Positions 48,106-59,900 of a stretch of DNA of 64,000 bases are shown piece by piece. The DNA is taken from assembly GCF_029227915.1 (NCBI RefSeq), contig NC_079875.1, forward strand, positions 12,273,001-12,337,000, written 5' to 3'. The translations under genes and the position numbers were made by a program. The stretch comes from Hydractinia symbiolongicarpus (Eukaryota; Cnidaria; Hydrozoa; Anthoathecata; Hydractiniidae). The notes under the pieces were generated by a model. It made no database searches. It had not been told where the DNA came from and was given only the letters and a program-made list of their open reading frames with translations. Each line of letters begins with the position of its first letter. Position 1 is the stretch's first letter.

Positions 48106-51100
48106 CTAATTAGTTACTTCTTCAAAAGAAACTAAAAATTCTTTCTTAGGAAATCCTTTATCACCATACGGCCCACCATCACAGCATATCTTGTGTACTT
48201 CATTTTTTCCAGTAACAGGATTCTTTGCCAAAACATCTACATTGAATTCTTTAACCCCAGTGGGAAAGGAAACATTGTTTTCATGGAATTTAAATACAAC
48301 GCTTTTAAAATTGTTGTACTGGCAATTTTTACAAATTTTACGATTCCATCGATTTAACACACCACGCTGGCCTGCAAAATATTCCTTGCCATTCTTTTTG
48401 TAAAACGCCCGTACAACAAACGAACCTGGGTAGTCATCACATTTCAGATTACACACACGCAAGTAAAACATCCTCTTCCATTTGCACCCACCGTAGGTGA
48501 ATTCTGGACGGCCTTTCTTGAAAAATGGTAGCGCTAACCAACTTTGACTCGGTGCTTCGACAGTTGTGAAATCGAAATAGACTTTTTTAGGGTTTGATAC
48601 TTGGATTTGTGTCACGTTTTCCATATAGTAGGTGAGGTCATTCAACGTCGTTACGATGTGGGAATACATGTTCTTTGAAGTACAGCTCGGCCAATCAATT
48701 TTGTCAAAGGAGCCTATGCTATAAGTGTACCCAAGCTGTGCCTCGATATCAACGCAATCTTTGGTTGTCATGGGAACACCCGTGGAATTTTGAAATGGAT
48801 GCAACACGGTATCCATACCTAAGATTTGATTATAGGATTGATCGGGAGTTGGGCCTTGGCCATTCGTTGATGTACCAAGAACATCGTCACGTCCAACTTC
48901 ACTTCTCTTTTCTTTCCGAATTTCAAAACTTGTCTCGACTGTGCTATGGTTATGTTTTTTTTGCCAAATCCAAAACATTCTATCTACATTTGAATGATGC
49001 ACAAAAAAAATTGGATCGAAGGAAGCCACCTCATTTGCACCCATATCACCGTTTGCACCTTCTACCAAACCATAATTTTGCATAATTGGATTATCATTCT
49101 CATCTCTTTCAATTTCACCATTCTCATTCATTTTAGGTAAGGAGTAACCACCTATTGAAAGATGCATATCATTGTGTGGCTGTTCCAAGGAAAACGCAAC
49201 CCTGCCTTTGACTTTGGCCGAGCTTATGTTTGAGAATTTATTGTAATCCGTCTCATCCAAGCAGTCTTCATAACCAGATACTACCGAGTTCTTACTTTTA
49301 TAGCCATGGTTTAACCAGTACTTGATGTTTTCATTCAACAATTTATCTGGAGATTTATCTAGTTCAAAGATTCTCTCGTTGTGTTTTTCTGCAGCTTCTG
49401 CAGCTGTTTTGGGATTCCTAATACCTGAAAAAGGGTAGCGGACTGTCGTGTAATGGATAGGTTTCTTGTATAAACTGTTTTCATCGGCATCAATTTGCTT
49501 TGGCAGAGTGAAATTTAAGAGAGGATTTACTTCTTCCTTACCATCTACCATGACAGTTTTTCTGGTTAGGATGCTAGGTAAACCATGTCGTAGGCTTTCT
49601 TCTGAAGTTTGGTCCCAATAATGTAATGCCACATCTTCACCAGGGAGAACTGTCTGCAAGGCTTGTTCCACACGTAACAGATACAGACGATGCCACGGTG
49701 GAAACAAAACATTAGCATGTTGGCAGTATCCACCCCACTTCTGCCGGTTATGTGGTGGTATGTCTATACTTGAAAACAAAAACTCGAAATAATTAACAAA
49801 CGAATAATTTTTTATGTCCGGAGCTATTCTCTTTTTAAATGGTTCACCATGATATGTAGCAAGTCCCCAAAATGAATTTGGATTATCCGGGGGAAGCTCT
49901 TTTATTAATTTCCAAGCCTTTAAAAAATTATTGAGATTTTTTGCGTTGTGTGGTTTTTCCAGTTCACGAAGTGACATTCGCATGCGTACCCTGTTGAAAA
50001 CAAAAATAAAATGAAAAACATATAGCTTACCAGAGTAAATTAAAGGGAAAAGCAGTTACACTGAGAAAAGCTAACATCCTTCTACCAAATAAATGCAAAC
50101 ACGTAATTTACATGGATTTCGCATCTTATTCATGATTTTTTGAACAAGCAGTCAAGCCGGCAATTTAGGAAAATTTTATTTTTCTGATCTTAGTCGAAAG
50201 CAAGTTACATGACAAACTGTGGAAATGGAAATGTTCAATTTCACTTCCAGCGTCTTTTATCTGCACATAATGTTTTAATAGTTAGCAAGAAAATCAACAA
50301 GGAAACACGACGACATTTCAGATTGACAGCATCCCTAACAATTTTAATATGAGGATGCACAGAATACCGATGTAAAAAATATGAGGGCTGAACAGAAAAA
50401 TGATTTTTGTTTCTGTTCTTAGTTGGTTAGAAAGAAGCCACCCGATAAAACCAAGTTATCTATCAATATACCATAACAAGTTTTAATTACGGAATTACAT
50501 GAAGTAGCGTGAAAAAAGCACTGACCCGTTGTACACTATTTAAGCATTGTTAGCACAAAGTATCGACTTGGCCGTCATTTTGAACACAGCAGTTGCGAGC
50601 CCCTGGAAAAATGCACGGGTGTTCGATTGTGGCCAGCATTTAACAATACCATTTATTGAAAAACAAAATCGTAAAAATAATATTTTTTACATTGCCTTGT
50701 AATAATCCGTATCGCTACAATGGACTGGTCGTAAACGGATACTGACCTGTTTTGAGGTTGTACAAGAAATACAAAGCCTGAGGTCAAAAGTACAGACAAA
50801 AAAAGATATATGTTTCTTATGTAGATCAAAAATTTAGAATCATGTCTTTAAGTTCTTCCCAAACGGGTTACTATACTACCATACAAAGACCTGTTGTCAT
50901 GAGCCATAAAGCAACCAAATCAATTTTTTATACCAACAGGTGTTTAGTATCAGTCAGATAATAATGCTTGATACTCGCTGGTTACATCAAATAATGGTGG
51001 CACGAGCTCTTATTGACGTTCTGCTGGCTAAAGCCGAAAGAATAGTATCGCGAAGATTGAACGAAATCGTGGTTTAGCTTATTGAGAAGTCTTAAACGAC

Positions 51101-51980
51101 TGAATTCTAACTCTGTACATGAATAGATCTTTCTTCTTTCATGCAACTGTGGCTATCTACCTTTATATTGCTTCCAGATTGTATGCAGTATACAGGCTGT
51201 TTAGTTTATATGCTTTTGGCATTATTCCTTCTATAAATCGCCACTAAATTTACATGCACATAGCCTTGGCCTTTTTTAGCACTTTTTCTAAGGTTTTACC
51301 GAGTGTTTACATCTTGTGCGTCAAAAAGCAGGAGTATTTGATGTCACGTAATAAGCATTGCACATACCTTGAGGGAATTAATTTTCACAAGAGAATAATT
51401 TTCGCAAGAGATTAATTTTCACAAGAGACTAATTTTCGCAAGACATTTTTTAAAAATAACATAAAAATTGTGCGACAACGAATTTTCGCGAAGTTGGCAA
51501 GTCCAAATATTTTGCTAGAATTTAATTTCGCGGATTTTGCGAAAAAAGAATTTGATGACAGTTTGTTTCTCAATTCAAACCGTTTTTCGAGGACTTTTAT
51601 GCAGAAGTCTGCTGAAGAGTTGAAATTCACATACTTTTAAATGTAGTTCTAGGTAAATCAGAAGTAAAAAAATTAGTGTAAATTGCTAAAAAGCAAAATA
51701 AAATTCAAAATTTCGCAGGAACTAATTTTCACGAAATTAACTCACAATGCGCGAAACAAGATCGTTAGTATTTTGCGCACGCAGTATTTCTTTTACCGCT
51801 GACAATTCCCTCCACTTAATTATAACAAAATTTATGAATACTTATGCATTCAATTCAAGGTTAAAAATGATTTTTAAATTAGAACAATATAAATTTAAGG
51901 AATAATCATGAATTATTTGATTACCGTTTTTTTCTTCATATATATAATAAAAATAATAGAACTTACTTTGGTTTCTCCAT
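48106..51980 (-). CDS. Tyrosinase / phenoloxidase-like copper protein 2
   Basis: Paralogue of the gene at 38901-44320, with the same predicted type-3 copper oxidase role. Coding exons on the minus strand: mini-exon 51980-51967 (14 nt: M-E-K-P and two bases of Lys) and main exon 49990-48106, joined in frame to 632 residues (N-terminus MEKPKVRMRMSLRELEKP). Copper A ligands lie in ATYHG and CQHANVLFPPWHR; copper B ligands in HNDMH and FFVHHSNVDRMFW. The C-terminal Cys-rich region is intact and ends FEEVTN. The intron, about 2 kb, sits at the same codon position as in tyrosinase 1. It is the complete member of the recent duplication pair and differs from tyrosinase 3 at only a handful of residues before that gene's truncation. 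No signal peptide is visible. Confidence 0.9.
51376..51443 (+). repeat. 17-18 bp tandem repeat, four units (unit A)
   Basis: Variants of 'taattttcgcaagagat' occur four times in tyrosinase 2's intron. The corresponding place in unit B (60131-60183) has three, so the copy number changed after the duplication. Confidence 0.7.
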
Positions 51981-52130
51981 GTCCCACGATGTACATCCGT
52001 CACTGTTTCTTTATTCTAAGTAATCCACATCAGGCTAGTCATGTATTTTTATTTATTTTGATACCCACACTCTCATGACACGACGTGGTTTTCATATGGC
52101 CCAACCTGTTTTTTTACTTAGGTAAGGTAA
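51981..52130 (-). promoter_or_regulatory. 5' UTR / promoter-proximal segment of tyrosinase 2
   Basis: Upstream of the mini-exon. It is nearly identical to the region upstream of tyrosinase 3 and partly alignable ('ttctaagtaatccacatc', 'caacctgttttttt') with that of tyrosinase 1. The retained patches mark the likely leader and core promoter. Not proven. Confidence 0.35.
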
Positions 52131-52669
52131 CTAGGTAGCTTGTGAACTTTGAATTTATTTAATCTTTGAATACACACCATAGATTACCAGTATGAAGCCA
52201 ATAAAGTATACACACATAATTACGTTTTTTAGGTGATTATAAATATTGGAACGCATGTAGAAACCAGGTGTACAAGTTCCACGAACAAAACAGAAAAAAA
52301 ATTGTTATTCCAAGAGCGCAAGTTTTGGCAATAATAACACTAAATGACACATATCAAATACAAAATATTTTAAGATTGTTTTTTAAGACAATGCTTTCCT
52401 ACTCCTACCAAGGACAGCCTTTAAAAGCTTACCTACCACGACAAAAACAAGTTGAATTCATATGAAATGTCTGGGAATCTTTTAAAATTTTTTAATTGGT
52501 TTTCGAGATAGAGAGCATCATTAGCTCCAAACACGTAACTGTTGTTATTGAAATTTATGTAAGATGTTCAAATAGCCAAATAAAAATATATTGAAGAATA
52601 AATATATATTCATATAGGGGGCAGAGGGGGCAATTGGCTTCCCCCCAATAATTTTCCCAATTGTTTGTG

Positions 52670-52741
52670 TGGCGCGTGGCCTTGTGGTTATGGCGTTCGC
52701 TTCGTAATCACAAGGTCCGTGGTTCGATCCACGGTGCAGCA
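52670..52741 (+). other. tRNA-Thr-like SINE head / tRNA pseudogene (unit A)
   Basis: A 72-base tRNA-like stretch with A-box TGGCCTTGTGGTTA, an anticodon loop TTCGTAA (anticodon CGT, threonine) and B-box GGTTCGATCC, one base short of consensus. The acceptor stem pairs 5 of 7 and the anticodon stem does not pair, so it is not a functional tRNA. The unit B copy (61670-61741) continues into about 75 bases that are missing here. Confidence 0.6.
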
Positions 52742-53206
52742 ATATTTAGCGAGCGAAGAGAGAGGATGTGGAACAAGTCTAAAATCTTAAGACTCAATTA
52801 AAATCTGTCAAAAAAATATACAAATTCCTAGACAACTTTTTTAAGCTCTTTGATGTGAACTTCTTTTTTTTTGTGAGCACTGCAAACATTGCAGGCTAAA
52901 AACTATATTCCAGGAGTAGCCTTTATCTAGCTTTTCAATTTCGCTAAATTTGAGAAAATTCTTTTAGTTATTAAAGTATTTTGTATTCATTTTTTTGGAT
53001 GTTTAAACATTTTTTTGTTGTAACTGGTGATTTTTATTATATTTTAGTTGACTTCGATTAACACTCAATAAGAGGAGCTATTTTACCCTTGTAATTAATG
53101 TCAACTTGAAATACATTGTTAGTAGTAGTAGTATTACACATGTTTGCGCAGATTCAACCATCAACAGAGAAATTTCAATCCCTGAGCAGGTTGAAATATT
53201 CTAGAC

Positions 53207-53472
53207 ATGAAACAACAGTTTCCGATTTTCTATTTTGTCGTAAATGAAAACGAGGACTTCCTTAAAAAAAACGAGGTAAGTGTTGAGCATTTTATAAGAT
53301 ACTAAGATAGGTTTACAAAGTTTCAAGCTCTATTATTGTAATTTAACTTCCTTTTCAATAAATTGCATTGATGGAAAAGGATGCTACAAGTTTTGTTGAT
53401 CCTTATAGTAGTGATATTAAAAGAGATGCAGTGACAGAAAACGGCAAAAGTTTTTTTGAAAAGAAGCGCTAA
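53207..53472 (+). CDS. Possible tiny two-exon gene (speculative)
   Basis: An ATG at 53207 opens 23 codons ending at a consensus donor (GAG then gtaagt at 53276). An AG at 53378-53379 could rejoin in frame to 30 more codons ending TAA at 53470-53472. The second part also stands alone as a 33-codon ORF from 53371. In unit B the first part has lost one A in a run, which shifts its frame. The acceptor is weak and no family is recognised, so a chance structure is as likely. Confidence 0.15.
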
Positions 53473-54060
53473 ATAGCTAGTTCGTAACTCGTTAAAAAGC
53501 TCTATTACTTGTGATTAATGTTAGCCAAATAAGAATTCTTTATTTTTCAATTTGTAAAGGGAGACAATATTGCCCTTAATCTCAGGCGCGGATTTCGACT
53601 ATGTCAACCTTGTCACGCGACGTGGTAAAAAAATGAGCCAAATATTACGTTGCGGTGCACGAGAAATAATTTCCAAAATTAATCCCGGTGTTTTTAATTT
53701 ATACCCGGAAACCCAGATACAAAATTCTACTCTTAGTTTGCTTTACTTTATCAACTATATCGCATACACACCGTGAATTCAATTAATCGATGTTTGCCTA
53801 ATCCTCTTTTATGTCAGACTGTAACCATATGTTCATAACACACAAACCCTGTCAAGGTTGTTTCTAGGTATTACTATAATATGTTCTTCCGTGAGGGCTT
53901 AACCGTAGCGCTAGACGTTATTGCGCTCAAGGCAAGGTTGTTTTCAGACATAACTACGGTATGATTTTTTGTAAGGGATTGACCGTGGAACCAGACTTTA
54001 TAGAACACAAACCAAGTCAAAGTTGATAATTGGGCGAACCCAAGCTATGTGAGAGAAAAT

Positions 54061-54124
54061 GCGCCAAGGGAATCGGAATCCTGTTACCAAATACCAGAGT
54101 TATAACAACTAAGCTACCGTACCA
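54061..54124 (-). other. tRNA-like sequence (unit A)
   Basis: On the minus strand there is an A-box-like 'tagcttagttgttataac', an arm resembling a glutamine tRNA anticodon arm, and a degenerate B-box 'ggattccgattccc'. Stems are imperfect. The paralogous copy in unit B lies at 63634-63697. Confidence 0.4.
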
Positions 54125-54607
54125 TTGAAAACAGCTACTATTCTGTTACTGGCTAATTATCAGTTCTCCTTAAGTGCCTAATATGCTTGAAAATCTTTCT
54201 TGAACTCACCAAAAGATTTCTTAGCAAAGACTTGATTTTTAAAAATCTCACGAAAAGGACTATCCATTTATTAAATCCGCAAATTTATAATTGTGTATTT
54301 GCCCTTTGTTGTTTCAAAGCGTTGAATTCAATTTTTTAATTTGAAATTCAAATTAGATATGTTTAAATTTTCGGATTTGTCAAAAAACAAACAATGACCA
54401 ACCAGTTTTCCTAAAATGAAAAATTGCAACTAATCCGACTCCCCGAAAGAAATTCAAATTTGAGAATTCGAATCAAAAAAGGATAATAAACCAATCAAAT
54501 TTGCTACATCAATAAATCAATTTCAACAAAATAAATCCTGCATTGTCCACAGGTTTCAAAATCATGTATTGCCTACTTAGTATTTTACTTGTTTAACATA
54601 TCAAATT

Positions 54608-54701
54608 TATGCCACAATAATTAACGTCCGTAATAACTTATGGCATAATAATTAACGTCCGTAATAATTTATGGCATAATAATTAACGTCCGTAATAATT
54701 T
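54608..54701 (+). repeat. 31-bp tandem repeat, three units
   Basis: Three consecutive copies of a unit beginning 'tatggcataataattaacg', with the second and third identical and the first carrying a few changes. Confidence 0.85.
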
Positions 54702-55278
54702 ATGTCATTAAGTTTACACTGTTATTTCTACAGTTTTAATTAACATCATTTCTATTGCCAGTGTTCGCGAAAATTTATCATTAATGCAAATTTGATTTCA
54801 TATATTATTTTGTAAAAACTACAACTTTGATATTTGGACAATATCAAGCATTGTTTTTGGCACACAAGGATGACGATTTCAGATTTCGGACTCATTTTGT
54901 GAAAACAACAAAATCTGCGAGAATAAGTCCGCTTAAAGGAAAGATAATACAGTATGCTTTTTATGTTGATAAAAACGTCAGTTTATTTACATCAATAAAG
55001 AAAAGAAAAACAACAACAAAAACAAAAAAATGTGTGACTGAACTTCTGATGTGTGAAAATGTGTGACTGAACTTCAACAAACGATACCGGGACTGTTACA
55101 AATCTCTGTACGAATAGTTAGGATTCCTCCATATAAGGCTGTTACTTCTTAATTTTCTTGTTGATTTTGTCTACCACCTTGGTGAGTTCATCCCACTGGC
55201 TTAAATTCAATGCTATACCTATGTAGATAAATAAAAACAGCCCCCTAAAATTTCGAAATATTTATCTATTCTCTTTTA

Positions 55279-55991
55279 TCTATATAATAATACGCTAGGT
55301 GTGTCTGTCTGTGTGTCTGTGACAGGCAAAGTGGATGTCTTCATTTTCCTTTGATGTTGCCGAAAAATGCATGTCTAATATGTTAAATTTTCTGACGTTA
55401 CGACGCGACGAAAATAACACTACTTTAACGTCAATATCCTATATTATATTAATGAAGCCATTACAGTGCACCTAAAATTTTGAGGCCAAATAACTTGGAA
55501 ACGAGGTGGTGACGTCAAAGATTCTTCACCGCGTGCGTAACTAGGGACCAACTAGGACCAATTTGGGTAATTTTCCCAAACCTGGGTTCCCGAATCCGTT
55601 TCGGAATGGACGGGTTGATGACGTCATCAACAAACCTTCAAACCCTAATATCTCTGCAACCGTTTATCAAAAGTACATGATCCTATACATTTTCCTGATC
55701 AGAGTTTCAGGATCTATGCGATGAAGGCAAAAGGTATGGAAATCTCCAAAAAAAAATTTTAGGTTTTGAAAGGCCATTGCTGGCGTCAGCAAAATTTTTT
55801 AACCCTTATATCTCCTTTTGCGTTCCTCGAAAACATATCATTCTATACGTCATTTTTATCAGCGTTTCAACCTCTACACATTGCAATAAAAGAATAAAAT
55901 AAATTTCTTTAATTTTTTGGGATCTTCACTGCTGACGTCAACAAAACATCTAAAGCTACCTATTTTTCCATTGTTCTTCTGCCCTAGTCTA
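55279..55991 (+). mobile_element. Helitron-like element, array copy 1
   Basis: Starts TCTATATAATAATACG with 'gtctgtctgtgtgtctgtgac' and shares its full body with copy 2. Shared landmarks include 'gaagccattacagtgcacct', 'taacttggaaacga', 'cctgggt.cccgaatccg', 'atgacgtcat' and 'tccattgttcttctg'. The terminal hairpin is missing; it ends '...cttctgccctag' and runs straight into the next 5' end. No protein is encoded. Confidence 0.75.
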
Positions 55992-56702
55992 TCTATATAA
56001 TAATACGCCAGTTCTGTCTGTCTGTCTGTGACTTTTGCAAAGACGATATTTGTTACCACTCGAATGCGCGAGTTTTTCGATTTTTTTTGTCAATATCTTT
56101 TAACGTGAATATCTTATATATTAAATTATTGAAGCCATTACAGTGCACCTGAAACTTTGAGGCCAAATAACTTGGAAACGAAGTGGTGACGTCAATGATT
56201 TTTCACCGCGTGGGTAACTAGGGACCACCAAGGACCAATTTGGGTAATTTTCCCAAACCTGGGTCCCCGAATCCGTTTCGGAATGGACGGGTTGATGACG
56301 TCATTAAAAAACCTTTAAGCCCTAATATATCTGCATCCGTTTGTCACAAGTACACGATCCTATACATTTTCTTGATCAGCATTTCAAGATCTATATGATG
56401 AATGCAACGGGTGTACGAATTTGTGAAGAAATTTTTCTTTAGAACTTTTGGTAGGAACTTTGCTGACGTCAGCAAAATTTTTATACCCTATATCTCCTTA
56501 GGCTCTTTTCAAAAACATACGATACTATACATTATTTTGATCAGCGTTTTAACCTCTGCACATTACAGACAACAAATGATTAAATTTCACCAATTTTCTT
56601 TTTGTATATGCACTGCTGACGTCAGCAAAAAATCTAAAGCAACCTAATTTTCCATTGTTCTTCTGCGCCTTAGTGGATTTTTCCACGGGCCTTATTGACT
56701 AG
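55992..56702 (+). mobile_element. Helitron-like element, array copy 2 (complete)
   Basis: TC start (TCTATATAATAATACG), 'ctgtctgtctgtctgtgac' near the 5' end, a body parallel to copy 1, a subterminal hairpin 'gtggatttttccac' and a terminal CTAG at 56699-56702 before T. It is the best-preserved member and is about 711 bp. It is non-autonomous, since no Rep/helicase frame is present. Confidence 0.8.
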
Positions 56703-56970
56703 TCTCTTATAATAATGCAGAGACCGCGTCTGTTTGTAACAGGCAAAGTGGATATCGTCACTTTCCTTTGATGTCGCCGAAAAACTTGTGTCTAATATGT
56801 TAAATTTTCTGACGTTACGGCGCGACGTCAATAACACTACTTTAACGTCAATATCCTATATTAAATTAACGAAGCCATTACAGTGTACCTAAAACTTAGA
56901 GGCCAAATAACTTGGAAACGAGGTGGTGACGTCAATTATTTTTCACCGCGTAGGTAACTAGGGAGCACCT
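56703..56970 (+). mobile_element. Helitron-like element, array copy 3, truncated at tyrosinase 3
   Basis: Begins directly after copy 2 with TCTCTTATAATAATGC, then the same 'aacaggcaaagtggat' and 'gttaaattttctgacgttac' body. It is cut off in the segment 'gtaactaggga' where tyrosinase 3 homology starts at 56971. The missing remainder would have been about 450 bp. Confidence 0.75.
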
Positions 56971-59900
56971 AGGATTCTTTGCCAAAACATCTACATTGAA
57001 TTCTTTAACCCCAGTGGGAAAGGAAACATCGTTTTCATGGAATTTAAATACAACGCTTTTAAAATTGTTGTACTGGCAATTTTCACAAATTTTACGATTC
57101 CATCGATTTAACACACCACGCTGGCCTGCAAAATATTCCTTGCCATTTTTTTTGTAAAACGCCCGTACAACAAACGAACCTGGGTAGTCATCACATTTCA
57201 GATTACACACACGCAAGTAAAACATCCTCTTCCATTTGCACCCACCGTAGGTGAATTCTGGACGGCCTTTCTTGAAAAATGGTAGCGCTAACCAACTTTG
57301 ACTCGGTGCTTCGACAGTTGTGAAATCGAAATAGACTTTTTTAGGGTTTGATACTTGGATTTGTGTCACGTTTTCCATATAGTAGGTGAGGTCATTCAAC
57401 GTCGTTACGATGTGGGAATACATGTTCTTTGAAGTACAGCTCGGCCAATCAATTTTGTCAAAGGAGCCTATGCTATAAGTGTACCCAAGCTGTGCCTCGA
57501 TATCAACGCAATCTTTGGTTGTCATGGGAACACCCGTGGAATTTTGAAATGGATACAACACGGTATCCATACCTAAGATTTGATTATAGGATTGATCGGG
57601 AGTTGGGCCTTGGCCATTCGTTGATGTACCAAGAACATCGTCACGTCCAACTTCACTTCTCTTTTCTTTCCGAATTTCAAAACTTGTCTCGACTGTGCTA
57701 TGGTTATGTTTTTTTTGCCAAATCCAAAACATTCTATCTACATTTGAATGATGCACAAAAAAAATTGGATCGAAGGAAGCCACCTCATTTGCACCCATAT
57801 CACCGTTTGCACCTTCTACCAAACCATAATTTTGCATAATTGGATTATCATTCTCATCTCTTTCAATTTCACCATTCTCATTCATTTTAGGTAAGGAGTA
57901 ACCACCTATTGAAAGATGCATATCATTGTGTGGCTGTTCCAAGGAAAACGCAACCCTGCCTTTGACTTTGGCCGAGCTTATGTTTGAGAATTTATTGTAA
58001 TCCGTCTCATCCAAGCAGTCTTCATAACCAGATACTACCGAGTTCTTACTTTTATAGCCATGGTTTAACCAGTACTTGATGTTTTCATTCAACAATTTAT
58101 CTGGAGATTTATCAAGTTCAAAGATTCTCTCGTTGTGTTTTTCTGCAGCTTCTGCAGCTGTTTTGGGATTCCTAATACCTGAAAAAGGGTAGCGGACTGT
58201 CGTGTAATGGATAGGTTTCTTGTATAAACTGTTTTCATCGGCATCAATTTGCTTTGGCAGAGTGAAATTTAAGAGAGGATTTACTTCTTCCTTACCATCT
58301 ACCATGACAGTTTTTCTGGTTAGGATGCTAGGTAAACCATGTCGTAGGCTTTCTTCTGAAGTTTGGTCCCAATAATGTAATGCCACATCTTCACCAGGGA
58401 GAACTGTCTGCAAGGCTTGTTCCACACGTAACAGATACAGACGATGCCACGGTGGAAACAAAACATTAGCATGTTGGCAGTATCCACCCCACTTCTGCCG
58501 GTTATGTGGTGGTTTGTCTATACTTGGAAACAAAAACTCGAAAAAATTAACAAACGAATAATTTTTTATGTCCGGAGCTATTCTCTTTTTAAATGGTTCA
58601 CCATGATATGTAGCAAGTCCCCAAAATGAATTTGGATTATCTGGGGGAAGCTCTTTTATTAATTTCCAAGCCTTTAAAAAATTATTGAGATTTTTTGCGT
58701 TGTGTGGTTTTTCCAGTTCACGAAGTGACATTCGCATGCGTACCCTGTTGAAAACAAAAATAAAATGAAAAACATAGCTTACCAGAGTAAATTAAAGGGA
58801 AAAGCAGTTACACTGAGAAAAGCTAACATCCTTCTACCAAATAAATGCAAACACGTAATTTACATGGATTTCGCATCTTATTCATGATTTTTTGAACAAG
58901 CAGTCAAGCCGGCAATTTAGGAAAATTTTATTTTTCTGATCTTAGTCAAAAGCAAGTTACATGACAAACTGTGGAAATGGAAATGTTCAATTTCACTTCC
59001 AGCGTCTTTTATCTGCACATAATGTTTTAATAGTTAGCAAGAAAATCAACAAGGAAACACGACGACATTTCAGATTGACAGCATCCCTAACAATTTTAAT
59101 ATGAGGATGCACAGAATACCGATGTAAAAAATATGAGGGCTGAACAGAAAAATGATTTTTGTTTCTGTTCTTAGTTGGTTAGAAAGAAGCCACGCGATAA
59201 AATCAAGTTATCTATCAATATACCATAACAAGTTTTAATTACGGAATTACATGAAGTAGCGTGAAAAAAGCACTGATATTCACCCGTTGTACACTATTTA
59301 AGCATTGTTAGCACAAAGTATCGACTTGGCCGTCATTTTGAACACAGCAGTTGCGAGCCCCTGGAAAAATGCACGAGTGTTCGATTGTGGCCAGCATTTA
59401 ACAATACCATTTATTGAAAAACAAAATCGTAAAAATAAATTTTTTACATTGCCTTGTAATAATCCGTATCGCTACAATGGACTGGTCGTAAACGGATACT
59501 GACCTGTTTTGAGGTTGTACAAGAAATACAAAGCCTGAGGTCAAAAGTACAGACAAAAAAAGATATATGTTTCTTATGTAGATCAAAAATTTAGAATCGT
59601 GTCTTTAAGTTCTTCCCAAACGGGTTACTATACTACCATACAAAGACCTGTTGTCATGAGCCATAAAGCAACCAAATCAATTTTTTATACCAACAGGTGT
59701 TTAGTATCAGTCAGATAATAATGCTTGATACTCGCTGGTTACATCAAATAATGGTGGCACGAGCTCTTATTGACGTTCTGCTGGCTAAAGCCGAAAGAAT
59801 AGTATCGCGAAGATTGAACGAAATAGTGGTTTAGCTTATTGAGAAGTCTTAAACGACTGAATTCTAACTCTGTACATGAATAGATCTTTCTTCTTTTATG

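Larger units (their letters stand above)
48217..54430. repeat. Segmental duplication, unit A
   Basis: From 48217 onward the sequence matches the stretch starting at 56971 nearly base for base, through tyrosinase 2, its intron, mini-exon, upstream tRNA-like elements and beyond. It reaches the point equivalent to the window end (54430 corresponds to 64000). Intron and intergenic identity is about as high as in the exons, so the copy is recent. Unit A is shorter because three segments present in unit B are absent here. Confidence 0.92.

Noticed and set aside
48675-49085. 136-codon plus-strand open frame, and its twin at 57429-57839
   Set aside because: Antisense shadow of the conserved copper-B region of tyrosinases 2 and 3; it has no family features and follows the codon pattern of the sense gene.
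52670-52741. Functional threonine tRNA gene
   Set aside because: The anticodon stem does not pair, the acceptor stem pairs only 5 of 7 and the T-loop is one base short; it is better read as a SINE head or pseudogene.
53570-53776. 67-codon plus-strand open frame, intact in both duplication units
   Set aside because: It begins at a non-ATG codon and its preservation in both copies only reflects the recent duplication; no recognisable family.
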